From contig NZ_JAHKPY010000012.1 in NCBI RefSeq assembly GCF_018860745.1, positions 124,001 to 188,000 on the forward strand: DNA of 64,000 bases, given 5' to 3'. The DNA is from Zobellia uliginosa. GTDB taxonomy: Bacteria > Bacteroidota > Bacteroidia > Flavobacteriales > Flavobacteriaceae. A model generated the notes under the pieces. The model was not told where the DNA came from and ran no database searches. It worked only from the letters and a program-made list of their open reading frames with translations. Below, in pieces: positions 15,632-27,300 of the stretch. Numbering within the stretch: the first letter of the stretch is position 1; the number at the start of each line of letters is the position of its first letter. The translations under genes and the position numbers were made by a program.

Positions 15632-16711
15632 ATGCGCACACAAACACAAAAAACAGTACTAAGATCGCTCTTTGCGGTAACCCTTTCCCTAACGCTTCAT
15701 AGTTGTTTTGACACCTCTAAAAAGAAGGAACAGACGGAAGAAACCAAAGAAGTAACTACGAAAGCCACAACGTACCCAAGCGATGTTATCCCCTTTATGG
15801 ACGAATGGAAAATTCTTTTGGGCGATGGTACCAAATCCGATGACTTGGTCGGTTTTGAGAAAAAAGATTTCTTTTATGTAGAAAATGATGGTACTACCAA
15901 TTGGGTGGTATACAAAACCCCTAACTCTGGGGTTACTTCTAGAACTTCTAGCAACACCAGAACGGAACTAGGTCAAAAGGAGCATTGGATACCTGAAACG
16001 GGCGGTAAACTAACAGGTACTCTAAAAGTGCAACATGTCTCCACTTCGGGCGATGCAAGGGTTGCAGCTTCATACTCGGTAGTTGTAGGGCAAATTCACA
16101 GTGATGAAGGCCATGAGAACGAGCCTATTAAAATCTTTTACAAAAAGTTTCCCGGGCACACCAAAGGGTCCGTTTTCTGGAACTATGAAATCAATACGGC
16201 TGGTGACAATTCCAAACGTTGGGATTTTTCTACCGCGGTTTGGGGCCATGATATGTCCGTTGTTGGGCCAAGTGCCACCGAATATCCTGAAGAGCCAAAA
16301 GACGGTATTGCATTGGGCGAAGAGTTCAGCTATGAAATAAACGTGTATAAGGGCATCATGTACGTTACTTTTGAAAGTGATGGCCATGAGACGGTAAAGT
16401 TCACCAAAAATCTTTTAAAATCGGATTTTGTAAAGTCTTCGGACATTCCTGAACAAATACGAACTTTATACGCTTCCATAGGTCGTGATGGTACGGAACG
16501 TGCCGAAGCCTATGCAGGTGAAATCAATTATTTTAAACAAGGGGCCTACAACCAGACCAACGGAAAAAATCCGGACGACAATATTGTTTGGTATACGGGT
16601 TCTGAAACCTACGATGGCGATATTGCCAAACAATACGCCAACGGATGCTACGCAGAAGTATGGTTTAGAAAGGCTACGGTAGGTGCAGGAACGGCTCCTG
16701 AGGAGGAATAA
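15632..16711 (+). CDS. Alginate lyase, polysaccharide lyase family 7, lipoprotein
   Basis: A 359-residue lipoprotein (lipobox LHSC, Cys25), followed by a Lys/Glu/Thr-rich linker and a PL7 catalytic domain from about residue 48. All three PL7 signatures are present: NTRTELG (109-114), QIH with the catalytic His (154-156), and YFKQGAYNQ near residue 300, which carries the catalytic Tyr. The enzyme cleaves alginate by beta-elimination, leaving an unsaturated non-reducing end. Insertions between the QIH and YFKxGxYNQ motifs resemble exolytic members such as Zobellia AlyA5, but the mode is inference. It probably sits at the outer membrane. It is separated from the main alginate locus by the adhesin block and has none of that locus's operators. 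Confidence 0.92.
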   Translation: MRTQTQKTVLRSLFAVTLSLTLHSCFDTSKKKEQTEETKEVTTKATTYPSDVIPFMDEWKILLGDGTKSDDLVGFEKKDFFYVENDGTTNWVVYKTPNSGVTSRTSSNTRTELGQKEHWIPETGGKLTGTLKVQHVSTSGDARVAASYSVVVGQIHSDEGHENEPIKIFYKKFPGHTKGSVFWNYEINTAGDNSKRWDFSTAVWGHDMSVVGPSATEYPEEPKDGIALGEEFSYEINVYKGIMYVTFESDGHETVKFTKNLLKSDFVKSSDIPEQIRTLYASIGRDGTERAEAYAGEINYFKQGAYNQTNGKNPDDNIVWYTGSETYDGDIAKQYANGCYAEVWFRKATVGAGTAPEEE

Positions 16712-17059
16712 TCCAAACTTACCCGGGAACACCAAAGAAAGACTTTTGGCTATGCTTGCTTATGGCAAGTTTACTCATAACAGAGATTTTACTTTGGTAT
16801 GAACACAAGTAAAAACAGACACCTGTCCTTCAACAAGGCCCTATTGATTTTGTACTGAAATTGCTTTAAATGGAATACGCCATAGACAACGCATAAAAAT
16901 GATGTTGTTCTTAAATTGATTCTAAAACCATTCTAAGACTAATTGGATGCAAAGAACAAATGCGGTTTGTATTGATGTACATTAAAGACATTTGCAACCC
17001 ATATTTGGAGGATAGGTGTTAATTAATTTACTTGGGAGAATACTATCATTAAAAACAGC

Positions 17060-17191
17060 CTAAAGTGGTATCTCCCGATTTAAAACATGGGTAACGAAGA
17101 AAATGGTCAAAGAGATGACCAAACAAACGATACCTGCTAAAACATCTATATTATCTACCTGACGTAAAAGTTTAGTGTACAGCGCTTTCAT
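17060..17191 (-). CDS. Small single-span membrane protein (43 residues)
   Basis: A short frame not overlapping any other gene: MKALYTKLLRQVDNIDVLAG followed by a hydrophobic span (IVCLVISLTIFFVTHVL) and a short tail. The basic N-terminus and the single helix are what a real small inner-membrane protein looks like. No ribosome binding site can be judged in this phylum. The rest of the gap 16712-17376 holds a 13-bp palindrome (TCTCAAGTTGAGA, 17262-17274) and nothing else recognisable. Confidence 0.45.
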   Translation of the reverse strand: MKALYTKLLRQVDNIDVLAGIVCLVISLTIFFVTHVLNREIPL

Positions 17192-17376
17192 TTTTCATAA
17201 TTTTCCACAAAGTTCTTTCTATTAGACTGTGAACCAGAAGAAAATCGATAAACGGATACTATCTCAAGTTGAGAACTTCTTCTTATTAATATGGTCTATA
17301 ATTATGTGCCTTCCGTCGATTTTTTTATCGAAGTTCAGCAACTGTTAAGCAAAACGGGCTTATTTAAGCTTAGCTT

Positions 17377-18300
17377 TTAAAAGAAACGGGGAGATTTTAA
17401 TCGGTTCAAACGAGAAATCCATTGGTAACGTAAAAAGATTTCATGGGTACCCGTATTGTAGTTGCCCAAATCACTGGTGGTATAATCATAGGCATAACCC
17501 ATATTGAGCTGCGGAGAAATCTGAAAACCAAAAATACCTGCCACAGAGTCTTCCCATCTGTAATTGACTCCTAAAGTAAAGGTCTCGTTGAACATAAAAT
17601 TTGCCGATACATCTACGGAAATAGGCGCTCCAATTACTTGTTTTACATAAAAAGAAGGTTTGAATTTTATACGATCGTTTACATCCATTACATAACCACC
17701 TATAATATTAAAATGGATATTTTCATCTGATTTTCGCTCAATTTCCTGATCATAATGTTCTGACGGAAATAAGTTGGGTACGGCAACCCCAAAGTAAGCA
17801 TGGTCACTATAATAAAATGCACCTACACCAACAGAAGGCAAAAGCTTTCCTTTAATATTTTCATTAAACTGGGTATCATCTTGGTCTCTGCGGATCCCTC
17901 GTGAAAAGTCTAGGCTAAAAACACGTACACCTGCTTTTAGTCCCAGTCCTAAGCGGTCTCCCTTTTGGTTCAAAATCAATTGATGGGCATAATTGGCATC
18001 AAAATAAGTTTCCGTAGCCGGTCCTAATTCATCTTGAATAATGGAAAGTCCTACCCCATCAACCTTCCCTATTGGCGTATCCACCCCAAAAGTTATCGTT
18101 TTAGGAGCACCCTCAATACCCGCCCATTGACTTCGGTACAAGGTGAGCAAGGTTAAATGTCCTCTAGAGCCTGCATAGCCGGCATTTACACTTAGTGGGT
18201 TGTACTGGTATTGCGTGTACTGTGGATCTTGCTGTCCCCAAACGCAACCCGTTACGAACCACAGGCAAATGCATATTTTAAATAAATGCGTTAGTTTCAT
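17377..18300 (-). CDS. PorP/SprF-family type IX secretion membrane protein
   Basis: A 307-residue outer-membrane beta-barrel protein with a signal peptide (ending CVWGQ) and the family start QDPQYTQYQYNPLSVNAGYA. The middle contains the expected phrases GVGLSIIQDELGPATETYFD and NQKGDRLGLGLKAG. SprF-like proteins partner with individual very large type IX cargo proteins, typically encoded next door. This one starts 9 nt after the stop of the 3056-residue adhesin gene, so the two form an operon, and SprF most likely helps display that adhesin. Confidence 0.92.
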   Translation of the reverse strand: MKLTHLFKICICLWFVTGCVWGQQDPQYTQYQYNPLSVNAGYAGSRGHLTLLTLYRSQWAGIEGAPKTITFGVDTPIGKVDGVGLSIIQDELGPATETYFDANYAHQLILNQKGDRLGLGLKAGVRVFSLDFSRGIRRDQDDTQFNENIKGKLLPSVGVGAFYYSDHAYFGVAVPNLFPSEHYDQEIERKSDENIHFNIIGGYVMDVNDRIKFKPSFYVKQVIGAPISVDVSANFMFNETFTLGVNYRWEDSVAGIFGFQISPQLNMGYAYDYTTSDLGNYNTGTHEIFLRYQWISRLNRLKSPRFF

Positions 18301-18309
18301 TTCTTCTTT

Positions 18310-21300
18310 TTATCTACTGATATATAACCAACCCGATTTTGGTGATGTTGTGCCATCTCCCAATTCCAACGTGTAATAATAAGTTCCCACAGGAAGCTTA
18401 TCCGAAGAACCTAATTTTGCTCTATCCAATGATTTTCCATCCCATGAATTATCATAACCTGTAGATGAGAAAACCATAGCCCCCCATCTGTTATAAATAC
18501 TCAAAACACTATTTGGATACTGCTCTATACACTCAATGAAGAATATATCATTAGCACCATCACCATTTGGAGAAAACTCATTGTACACTGTTAAACAACT
18601 AGACTGGGTTACTTCTGGCGTAACCTCTGCCCTATCGTTATCTATATTTAAGTCTATTTGATCTACGTAAATTAATTCAGCTACATTGGTGTAATCATCT
18701 ACATCTGTTACGGTCACTGTCATTTCTAATGATGCTTCCGTATTAATAGGCAAAGAAGGAATTTCCCAAGTTGATGTGGTTTCGTTATACGCTCCATAAT
18801 CCGCCGTATGGCTCACCAAAATATAACCGGAAGGCAAGACATCTTCAATACCGATATTTGTAGCCTCATATGCATCATTATTGCCTACGATCACCCTAAA
18901 TACAATAGTATCTTCGTGGAACGTCTGAGACTTATCTACCATTTTGGTAATCTCTAAATCAACACTTGGCGCATTTATAATATGTAGAACCTCATCATCT
19001 TCACTTTGATCACCATCATCATTATTTGGCGTAGAATCCGGATCAAATTGGTCCATTGCCGTAATCTGAGCGGTATTATCATACTCACCCATAGCATTAG
19101 TTGGTGCATTTAACGTCACCTCATAACTTAAAATTTGACTTCCGACAGGCAATGAAGCTATTGTCCAGTTTATGATATTTCCTGTAACCACACCACCATC
19201 ATTTATCGTACCCAAGGTATAGCCAAGGGGCAATATATCCTCTACCGAAACATTGGTTGCAAGACCTGGACCTTCATTAGTTACCGTTACTTCAAAAGTT
19301 ACGGTATCACCAGCATTCGGTGTTGGGTTAGAAGCTGCGCTTAAATTCTTTGAAAGACTTAAATCTGCAGGAATAAGTACAATTTCCGCATTATCTTCAT
19401 CATCTTCGCTCTGATCTCCATCGTCATTATTCGGAGTAGAATTTGGGTCCAATTGATCTACGGCCACTACTTGAACCGTATTGAAATATTCACCCGTTGT
19501 GTTTGTTGGTACATTGATAGTTGCCTCAAAAGTCACCGTTTGACTCGTTCCATTTGGAACCGCAAGACCCAGCCAACTTAAAGTGCTTCCTGATTGGGTT
19601 CCGCCGTCATTAATGGCAGTCACCGTAAAACCGGAAGGCACATAATTTTCAAGATTTATGCCTGTAGCATCGTCAGTTCCATTATTGATTACCTCAACAG
19701 AGAACGTTAACGTATCGCCGGGATTACCAGAGTCCGGGGTCACCGTATTCACGATTTCCAAATCCGAAGATTGTAATCTTAACGAAATCGCATCCTCATC
19801 ATCTTCACTCTGATCACCATCATCGTTGTTAGGTGCTGAGTCATTATCAAACTGGTCTACAGATGTTACCTGAACGGTATTCATATATTCATCTGTTACG
19901 TTCGTAGGGTTATTTACTGTTGCTTCATACGTTAATACAGTCGTACCGGCATCAGGTATGCTTAAACCTGACCACGTAATCGTATTTCCGCTTTGCGTAC
20001 CCCCATCGTTTATAGTAGTCACCGTAAAGCCTACAGGAACTATATTTTCCAAGGATAAGTTTGTGGCAGCATCCGGACCATTGTTTTGAATGGTAACCGT
20101 CAATACCACCGTATCACCGGGATTTCCGCTAGGTTGAGATATCGTATTCGTTACTTCTAAATCCGCCACTTGTGGAATAACCTCAACCGAAGCTTCATCA
20201 TCTTCACTTTGGTCGCCATCATCATTGTTCGGAGTAGAATCAGAATCAAAGTTCGTTGCGGAAGTAACTTGGGCTATATTCAGATACTCATTGGCAGCTG
20301 CTGTTGGAGCATTTACCGTTGCTGTAATATCTATAGCTACCGAATTCCCATTCGTCAATGCAGGCAAAGTCCAATCTCCTGAAACTGCATCATAAGTACC
20401 ATTGGAAGCACTGCCCGTATCACCTGTATACGTGTATCCCGAAGGAAGTATGTCATTAATTACACTTCCACCAGTATCATCGCTAGGTCCATCATTATGT
20501 GCGGTTAAAGTAAAAGTCACCGTATCGCCCACATTTGGAGCAGCTTCATCCACTATTTTTTCAATTCTGATATCAGAAGTTGCATTAACGGTAATCGTTA
20601 CGCTATCCGTATTATCACACGAATTGCCGTCCGTACCTATTACTGTATATGTAGTAGTCACTAACGGATATACTGTGTCTCCGTCAGTTACCCCATTATC
20701 CCAAACGTAAGAAGAAGCTCCCGAACCCGTCAAAGTAACCGGTTCTCCTGCATTTATCGTCGTGGTGGTTGCATTGGCAACTACATTTGGTAAAGCTTGA
20801 ATCGTTAAAGTCACCGCTGTTCTAGTAAAACTAGTACAAGCCGAAGCGTCATCGCTACTTTCCGCATAATAGGTGGTGTTACCCACTGCATCAAGAATAG
20901 GATTGGTAACAATGTTTCCACCTGTTGCGGCATCATACCAGACCACACTTGCACCTGTTGGAGCTGTAGCCGTGGCAGTCAATGTTTGGGTTGGATTGGC
21001 ATCACATTCTGTTTGGTCACCACCACTTACCGGTGCTGTTGGAGTTGCTTCTATGGTCAAAGAAACAGCCGTTCTTGTACTACTGGTACAATTGGTAACA
21101 TTCTCAACACTTTCTGCATAATAAGTACTTGTACCAACCGTATTTCTTGTTGGGCTCGCCACTACACTTCCTCCTGTTGGAGCATCGTACCAAACTACAG
21201 TAGCATTAGCCGGGGGCGTAGCCGTTGCCGTTAGTATTTGAATAGGATTCGCTTCACACTCCGTTTGGTCCCCTCCACTTACGGGAGCATCTACCACTGG

Positions 21301-24300
21301 GCAACTACAATCCGGAGCTGTTACGGCTAAGGTTTGCGTACAGGCATTTGGTGCCGTAACGGTTAGCGTTATATTATTTCCTGCAGTAATTCCTGAAATC
21401 GTCCAGTTATTTCCACCGTTGTCGGTAACAGTTCCTTCCGTAGAAGTTATTCCTCCTTCACTTACATCAACAGAAACCGAGTACGTTAACAAATCCGGTG
21501 CACAAGCTGCCGCTGTTGCTACAGAAATGTCTGGTGTATCTTGAATGGTGAGTGTTACCGGTGTTCTGGTGAAACTTGCACATGAAGTTGAATTATTGCT
21601 ACTTTCTGCATAATACGTTACAGCACCTACAGTGTTTCTTGTTGGGCTAGCAACTATATTTCCTCCCGTGGCCGCATCATACCAAACAATACTTGCACCT
21701 GCGGGAGCTGTTGCGGTTGCGGTTAGAGTTTGAATAGGGCTTGCCTCACATTCCGTCTGGTCTCCACCACTTGTTGGCACACCTGGTGCAGCCTCTATGG
21801 TTAAGGATACCGCCGTTCTATTAAAACTAGTACATGAAGTCGTACTATTTTCACTTTCCGCATAATAGATTGAAGTTCCTACCGTATTGCGTATTGGACT
21901 TGCAACGATGTTTCCTCCCGTAGCAGCGTCATACCAAACTACCGTTGAACCTGCAGGAGCCGTTGCCGTAGCTGTAAGTGTTTGAATTGGATTTTCTTCA
22001 CACTCCGTTTGGTCGCCTCCACTGACAGGAGCAGTTGGAGCAGCCTCAATAGTTAAGGTTACTGCGGTTCTTGTATCACTTGTACAACTGGTTACGTTCT
22101 GCACACTTTCTGCGTAAAAAGTGCTAGTTCCCACTGAATTTCTAGTGGGACTCGCAACTACGCTTCCACCTGTTGCGGCATCATACCAAACCACTGTTGC
22201 ATCTGCCGGTGGCGTAGCTGTAGCCGTTAAGGTTTGAACAGGATTTTCTTCACATTCGGTCTGGTCTCCTCCACTTACTGGAGCAGTTACGGTAGGACAC
22301 GCACAATTTGGCGCCGTAATATTCAAAGTCTGCACACAGCCATTAGCTGGTGTACTGGTTACGATAATATCATTTCCTGAAGTAACGCCTGAAATCGTCC
22401 AGTTATTTCCTCCATTATCGGTTACGGTTCCTTCTGATGAAGTTACAGTTCCACCGCTAACATCAACCGATACGTTATATGTTGTAAGGTCTGCAGAACA
22501 AACAGCGCTACTAGGGGTCTGTGCAATAGTAGGCGTATCTTGAATGGTAAGTTGTACAGGAGTTCTGGTAAAACTTGGACAAGAGGACGAACCGTTCTGA
22601 CTCTCTGCAAAGTAGGTAACCGTACCAACTGTATTCAATGTTGGACTCGCCACTATACTTCCACCTGTAGCGGCAGTGTACCATACCACAGTAGAACCTG
22701 CAGGTGCAGTTGCCGTAGCCGTTAAAGTCTGTATAGGTGTTTGCTCGCATTCTATCTGGTCACCACCGCTCACAGGAGCATTTGGTGTTGTATTTATAGT
22801 CAAAACGACGGCAGTACGAGTAGCACTCACACAATTGGTAACATTTTGAACACTTTCCGCATAGAATGTACTTGTTCCTACCGTATTTCTAGTTGGACTG
22901 GCCACTACATTGCCACCAGTTGCGGCATCATACCAAACAATAGTTGCATCTGCCGGTGGTGTAGCTGTAGCCGTTAAGGTTTGAATTGGATTTTCTTCGC
23001 ACTCCGTTTGGTCTCCTCCACTAATAGGAGCATCTACCACAGGACAACTACAGTTAGGTGCTGTTACGGTTAAAGTCTGCGTACAAGCATTTGGTGCCGT
23101 AACCGTCAATGTAATATCGTTACCGGAAGTAATTCCTGAAATCGTCCAGTTATTTCCGCCATTGTCCGTAACTGTGCCTTCTGAAGATGTTACACCTCCT
23201 TCACTCACATCAACAGAAACCGAATACGTTAACAAATCCGGTGCACAAGCTGCTGCCGTAGCAATAGAAATATCAGGTGTATCTTGGATGGTAAGTACCA
23301 CAGGAGTCCTAGTACTACTTACACATGAAGTTGTTGTATTTTCACTCTCTGCAAAATAAGTAACCGTACCCACGGCATTTAAAGTTGGACTTGCAACTAC
23401 AGTTCCTCCCGTAGCAGCAGTATACCAAACCACACTAGACCCAGCTGTTGTTGTTGCCGTGGCAGTTAAAGTTTGCATAGGGTTGGTCTCACATTCTGTT
23501 TGATTACCTCCGCTTACGGGAGCCGCAGGATTTGGTTCTATGGTTAATACTACCGCTGTTCTTGTATGACTGACGCAGCTTGTTCCATCGTCTTGACTTT
23601 CAGCATAAAAAGTACTAGTCCCTATTGCATTTCTTGTAGGACTTGCCACTACGTTTCCGCCAGTTGCTGCATCGTACCAAATAATAGAAGTTCCCGGGGC
23701 GCTAGTAGCCGTGGCCGTTAACGTTTGAATAGGATTCGCTTCGCATTCCGTTTGATTACCTCCACTTACGGGAGCCGCAGGGGCCTGTTGAATCGTAAGA
23801 TTTACAGCCGTTCTTGTGGTACTTGTACAACCATTTAAATCATCTACACTTTCTGCATAGAACGTACTTGTACCAACTGTATTTCTTGTGGGACTTGCAA
23901 CTATATTCCCGCCGGAAGCGGCATCGTACCAGACAATACTTGCTCCCGATGGAGGGGTTGCTGTGGCCGTTAAAGTTTGAATAGGGTTGGTCTCACATTC
24001 CGTTTGGTCTCCCCCACTTGTTGGAGCATTTACTGTAGGACAAGAACAATTTGGTGCATTTATGTTAATGGTTTCCGCACATGTATTTGCATCCGAAACC
24101 GTTACGGTTATATTATTTCCAGAAGGAACCCCGGATATCGTCCAGTTGTTACCTCCATTATCCGTTACTGTTCCTTCAGTTGAAGTTACCATACCCCTGT
24201 TTACATCTACAGAAACCGAGTACGTAGTAAGGTCTACGGAACACATCTGTGAACTAGGTGTAATTGCAATAGTAGGGGTTGAATTCATGGTAAGCACTAC

Positions 24301-27300
24301 TGCTGTTCTTGTTTCACTTACACACCCGCTGCTAGTAGTTCTGCTCTCTGCGTAATACGTTACCGTTCCAACCGCATTCAAGGTTGGGCTTCCTACCATA
24401 CTTCCACCCGTTGCGGCTGTATACCACACCACAGTTGCTCCTGCTGGTGCAGTTGCAGTTGCGGTCATAGTTTGAGTCGGGTTCGCTTCACATTCCGTTT
24501 GGTCACCTCCACTTGTTGGTGCAACAGGAATTGCGTCTATGGTCAATGTTACAGCTGTTCTGGAAAGTGAAATACAATTTGTAGTACTATTTTCACTTTC
24601 AGCGTAATATGTAATTGACCCTACCGAACTCCAATCTGGACTAGCTACAATATTACCACCCGTAGCAGCATCATACCAAGTTAAAGTGAAACCTGAAGGT
24701 ACGGTTGCTGTTGCAGTTAAGGTTTGAATAGGATTCGTTTCACATTCCGTTTGATCACCACCACTTGTTGGAGGTGCAGGTGCCGGTTGAATCGTTAGTG
24801 AAACAGCTGTTCTCGTTAAACTTGGACAGCCCGTAACATCATCTTGACTTTCGGCATAAAAGATTTCAGTTCCTACAGTACTCCATTCAGGACTAGCAAC
24901 TACATTACCTCCTGTAGCAGCATCATACCAAACCAGTACTGTACCTGCTGGAGCCGTTGCCGTAGCCGTTAAGGTCTGAATAGGATTTTCTTCACATTCG
25001 GTTTGGTCGCCTCCACTTACCGGCGCATTTGGTGCAGGTTGAATAGTTAAGGTTACCGCAGTTCTACCCACACTTGGGCATCCGTTTACGGTATCATTAC
25101 TTTCTGCATAATAGGTTATGGTCCCAACTGTATCCAATGTTGGACTTGCCACCACATTTCCGCCAGTTAGAGCATCGTACCAGATGATACTTGCTCCAGA
25201 TGGTGGTGTTGCCGTAGCCGTTAGTGTCTGTATTGGATTTTCTTCACATTCGGTTTGATCGCCTCCACTCGTTGGAACCGGTGGGGCTGTATTCACCGTT
25301 AAAATCGCCTCATTGGAAGTGGCATCCGCACAACTCGCGGCAGGACTCGTAGCTACAGCACGATACCTGTTACCGCTCATAGCAAGCGTAACATCCGTAA
25401 CTGTAAGTGTACTTGCAGTTACCCCACTATGCGGAGCCGTATTAGTTAAATCATTCCAAGCAGAACCATTAAAAAGCTGCCATTGAATAGTACTAGACCC
25501 GGAAGCTGCCACATCAAAAGTTACAGTACCTCCTTCGCAAACCGCCTCGTTCGTAGGTTGCGTAGTTATTGTAGGTGCACTATATACATTTACATTTAAT
25601 CTTCTTCTTGGTCCTTCACAATTTGCACTGCCATTGCTACTTGATTGTGTTACCCAAAAAGATTGTTGGCCTGCCGTTGATGTATCCGGAGTAGTCGTAC
25701 CCGGTATTTCGTTGCCACCACTTGCCGCATCGTACCATTTTAGGTTTGTACCCGTGGCATGCGAATCCAATTGTGAAGCTGAATCACCAATACAATAATT
25801 CACAGGAGTAGTAACCGTTGGGGCCGTAGGTAAGGAATATACAGTAACATCCACTTGAGTTCTGTCACTCACACAACCTGTAGTTGAATCAACCTGTTCT
25901 ACGTAGTATGAGGTAGTACCAGGAGCAGTGGTATCAGGTGTGGGTGCAGACGGATAAACCGTTCCTCCAGTTGCCGCATCGTACCACAATATGAGGTTAC
26001 CAGAATCGCCAGTTGCCGTCAACTCCGTAGCGGTGTCATTCACACAGTATTCGATTAAAGAATTTGCCGAAGGTGCGTTTGGTTTAGGGTTCTCAGTTAA
26101 ACGTATTCTCCTTCTAGTGGAACTAACACAACCTGTAGCAATATTTCTTGTTTCTACATAGTAATCACCAGGTCCTGAAGGTGTATAGGTCAAACTATCT
26201 TCTAGTAGTAATCCACCCCCTACCTCAGCATTGTACCAATCAGCAGTTTCACCCGTACCTACGGTTACCGATAACTCCGGTACTGGAGACCCCGCACAAT
26301 ATTCAACATCATCACCGGCCGGAGGAACGATGTTATTGTTTACCGTTACCGTGAATGAATTAATAGCGAAATTTCCATTAGCATCTTGCGTGAAATAGCT
26401 TAATGTAGTGGTTCCTACTGGAAATTCACTACCACTTACAAACGGAAACCCAGCAACTTGGGCGACAGAATGAGAAGCTTCACCACAACTAACCACATTG
26501 GTATCCGATACTATAAAACCAGGTATATATAAATCATCTAAATGTACTTTATCTAAAGTACTCTGATTCGTTTCCCATTCAAATTTTACTCTATAATTAC
26601 CACTTTGGGTAATAGGAATAAATTCAGTCTGTACATTTTCATCTAAATACAACTCAGTGTAAATAATAGTTTCAACACCAGCTGCGGTTACTAATTTAAC
26701 TGTTAAACGAGCACCATTGCCAATATTACCACTAGAACTTCCTGCAGTTATAAGATGATCAAAAAAGATTTCTCCCGTACCATTAAATTGAGTGAGAGGA
26801 CTGGTCAAGGACCTAACACCCGAGTCAATAAGCTCTACCGTTTTCAATTCACCTGGAGAGCCGTTTACTTTTCCTTGATTACTGATGAAAGTACCGTTGA
26901 AGTTATAACATTCCAAGCTTAGATCAGCACCACTATCAAAATTTTCATCAATTGGAGCCCCCTCTCCAGCAGGGCAGTTATCCGTTGCCGTAGGGAATGG
27001 AAAGGTTACAATAGCACCACAACTAGCGGCATCTGCAGTAACAGTAATATTTGCTGGAACGGTAATTACCGGTTGCTGATTATCAACCACTTGTACTGTA
27101 AACTCACAAAAAGAAGTACCGTTAATATCTGTTGCTCGATAGATAACCCGATGTGTTCCTGAATAAAATGAATCACCTGGGTTATAATTACTTGAAATTG
27201 TTACCGGACCAGTTCCCGTGGCCGTAGGAGGAGTCCAACTAACAACAGCTGTACAATCACCAGAATTTGGCATGACATTGGTAATGTCTGACGGACAGTT

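Noticed and set aside
20170-24355. Plus- and minus-strand frames of 60-120 codons within the adhesin gene
   Set aside because: They come from the long repetitive adhesin frame; their Cys/Ser/Arg-rich sequences repeat with the array and have no independent features.
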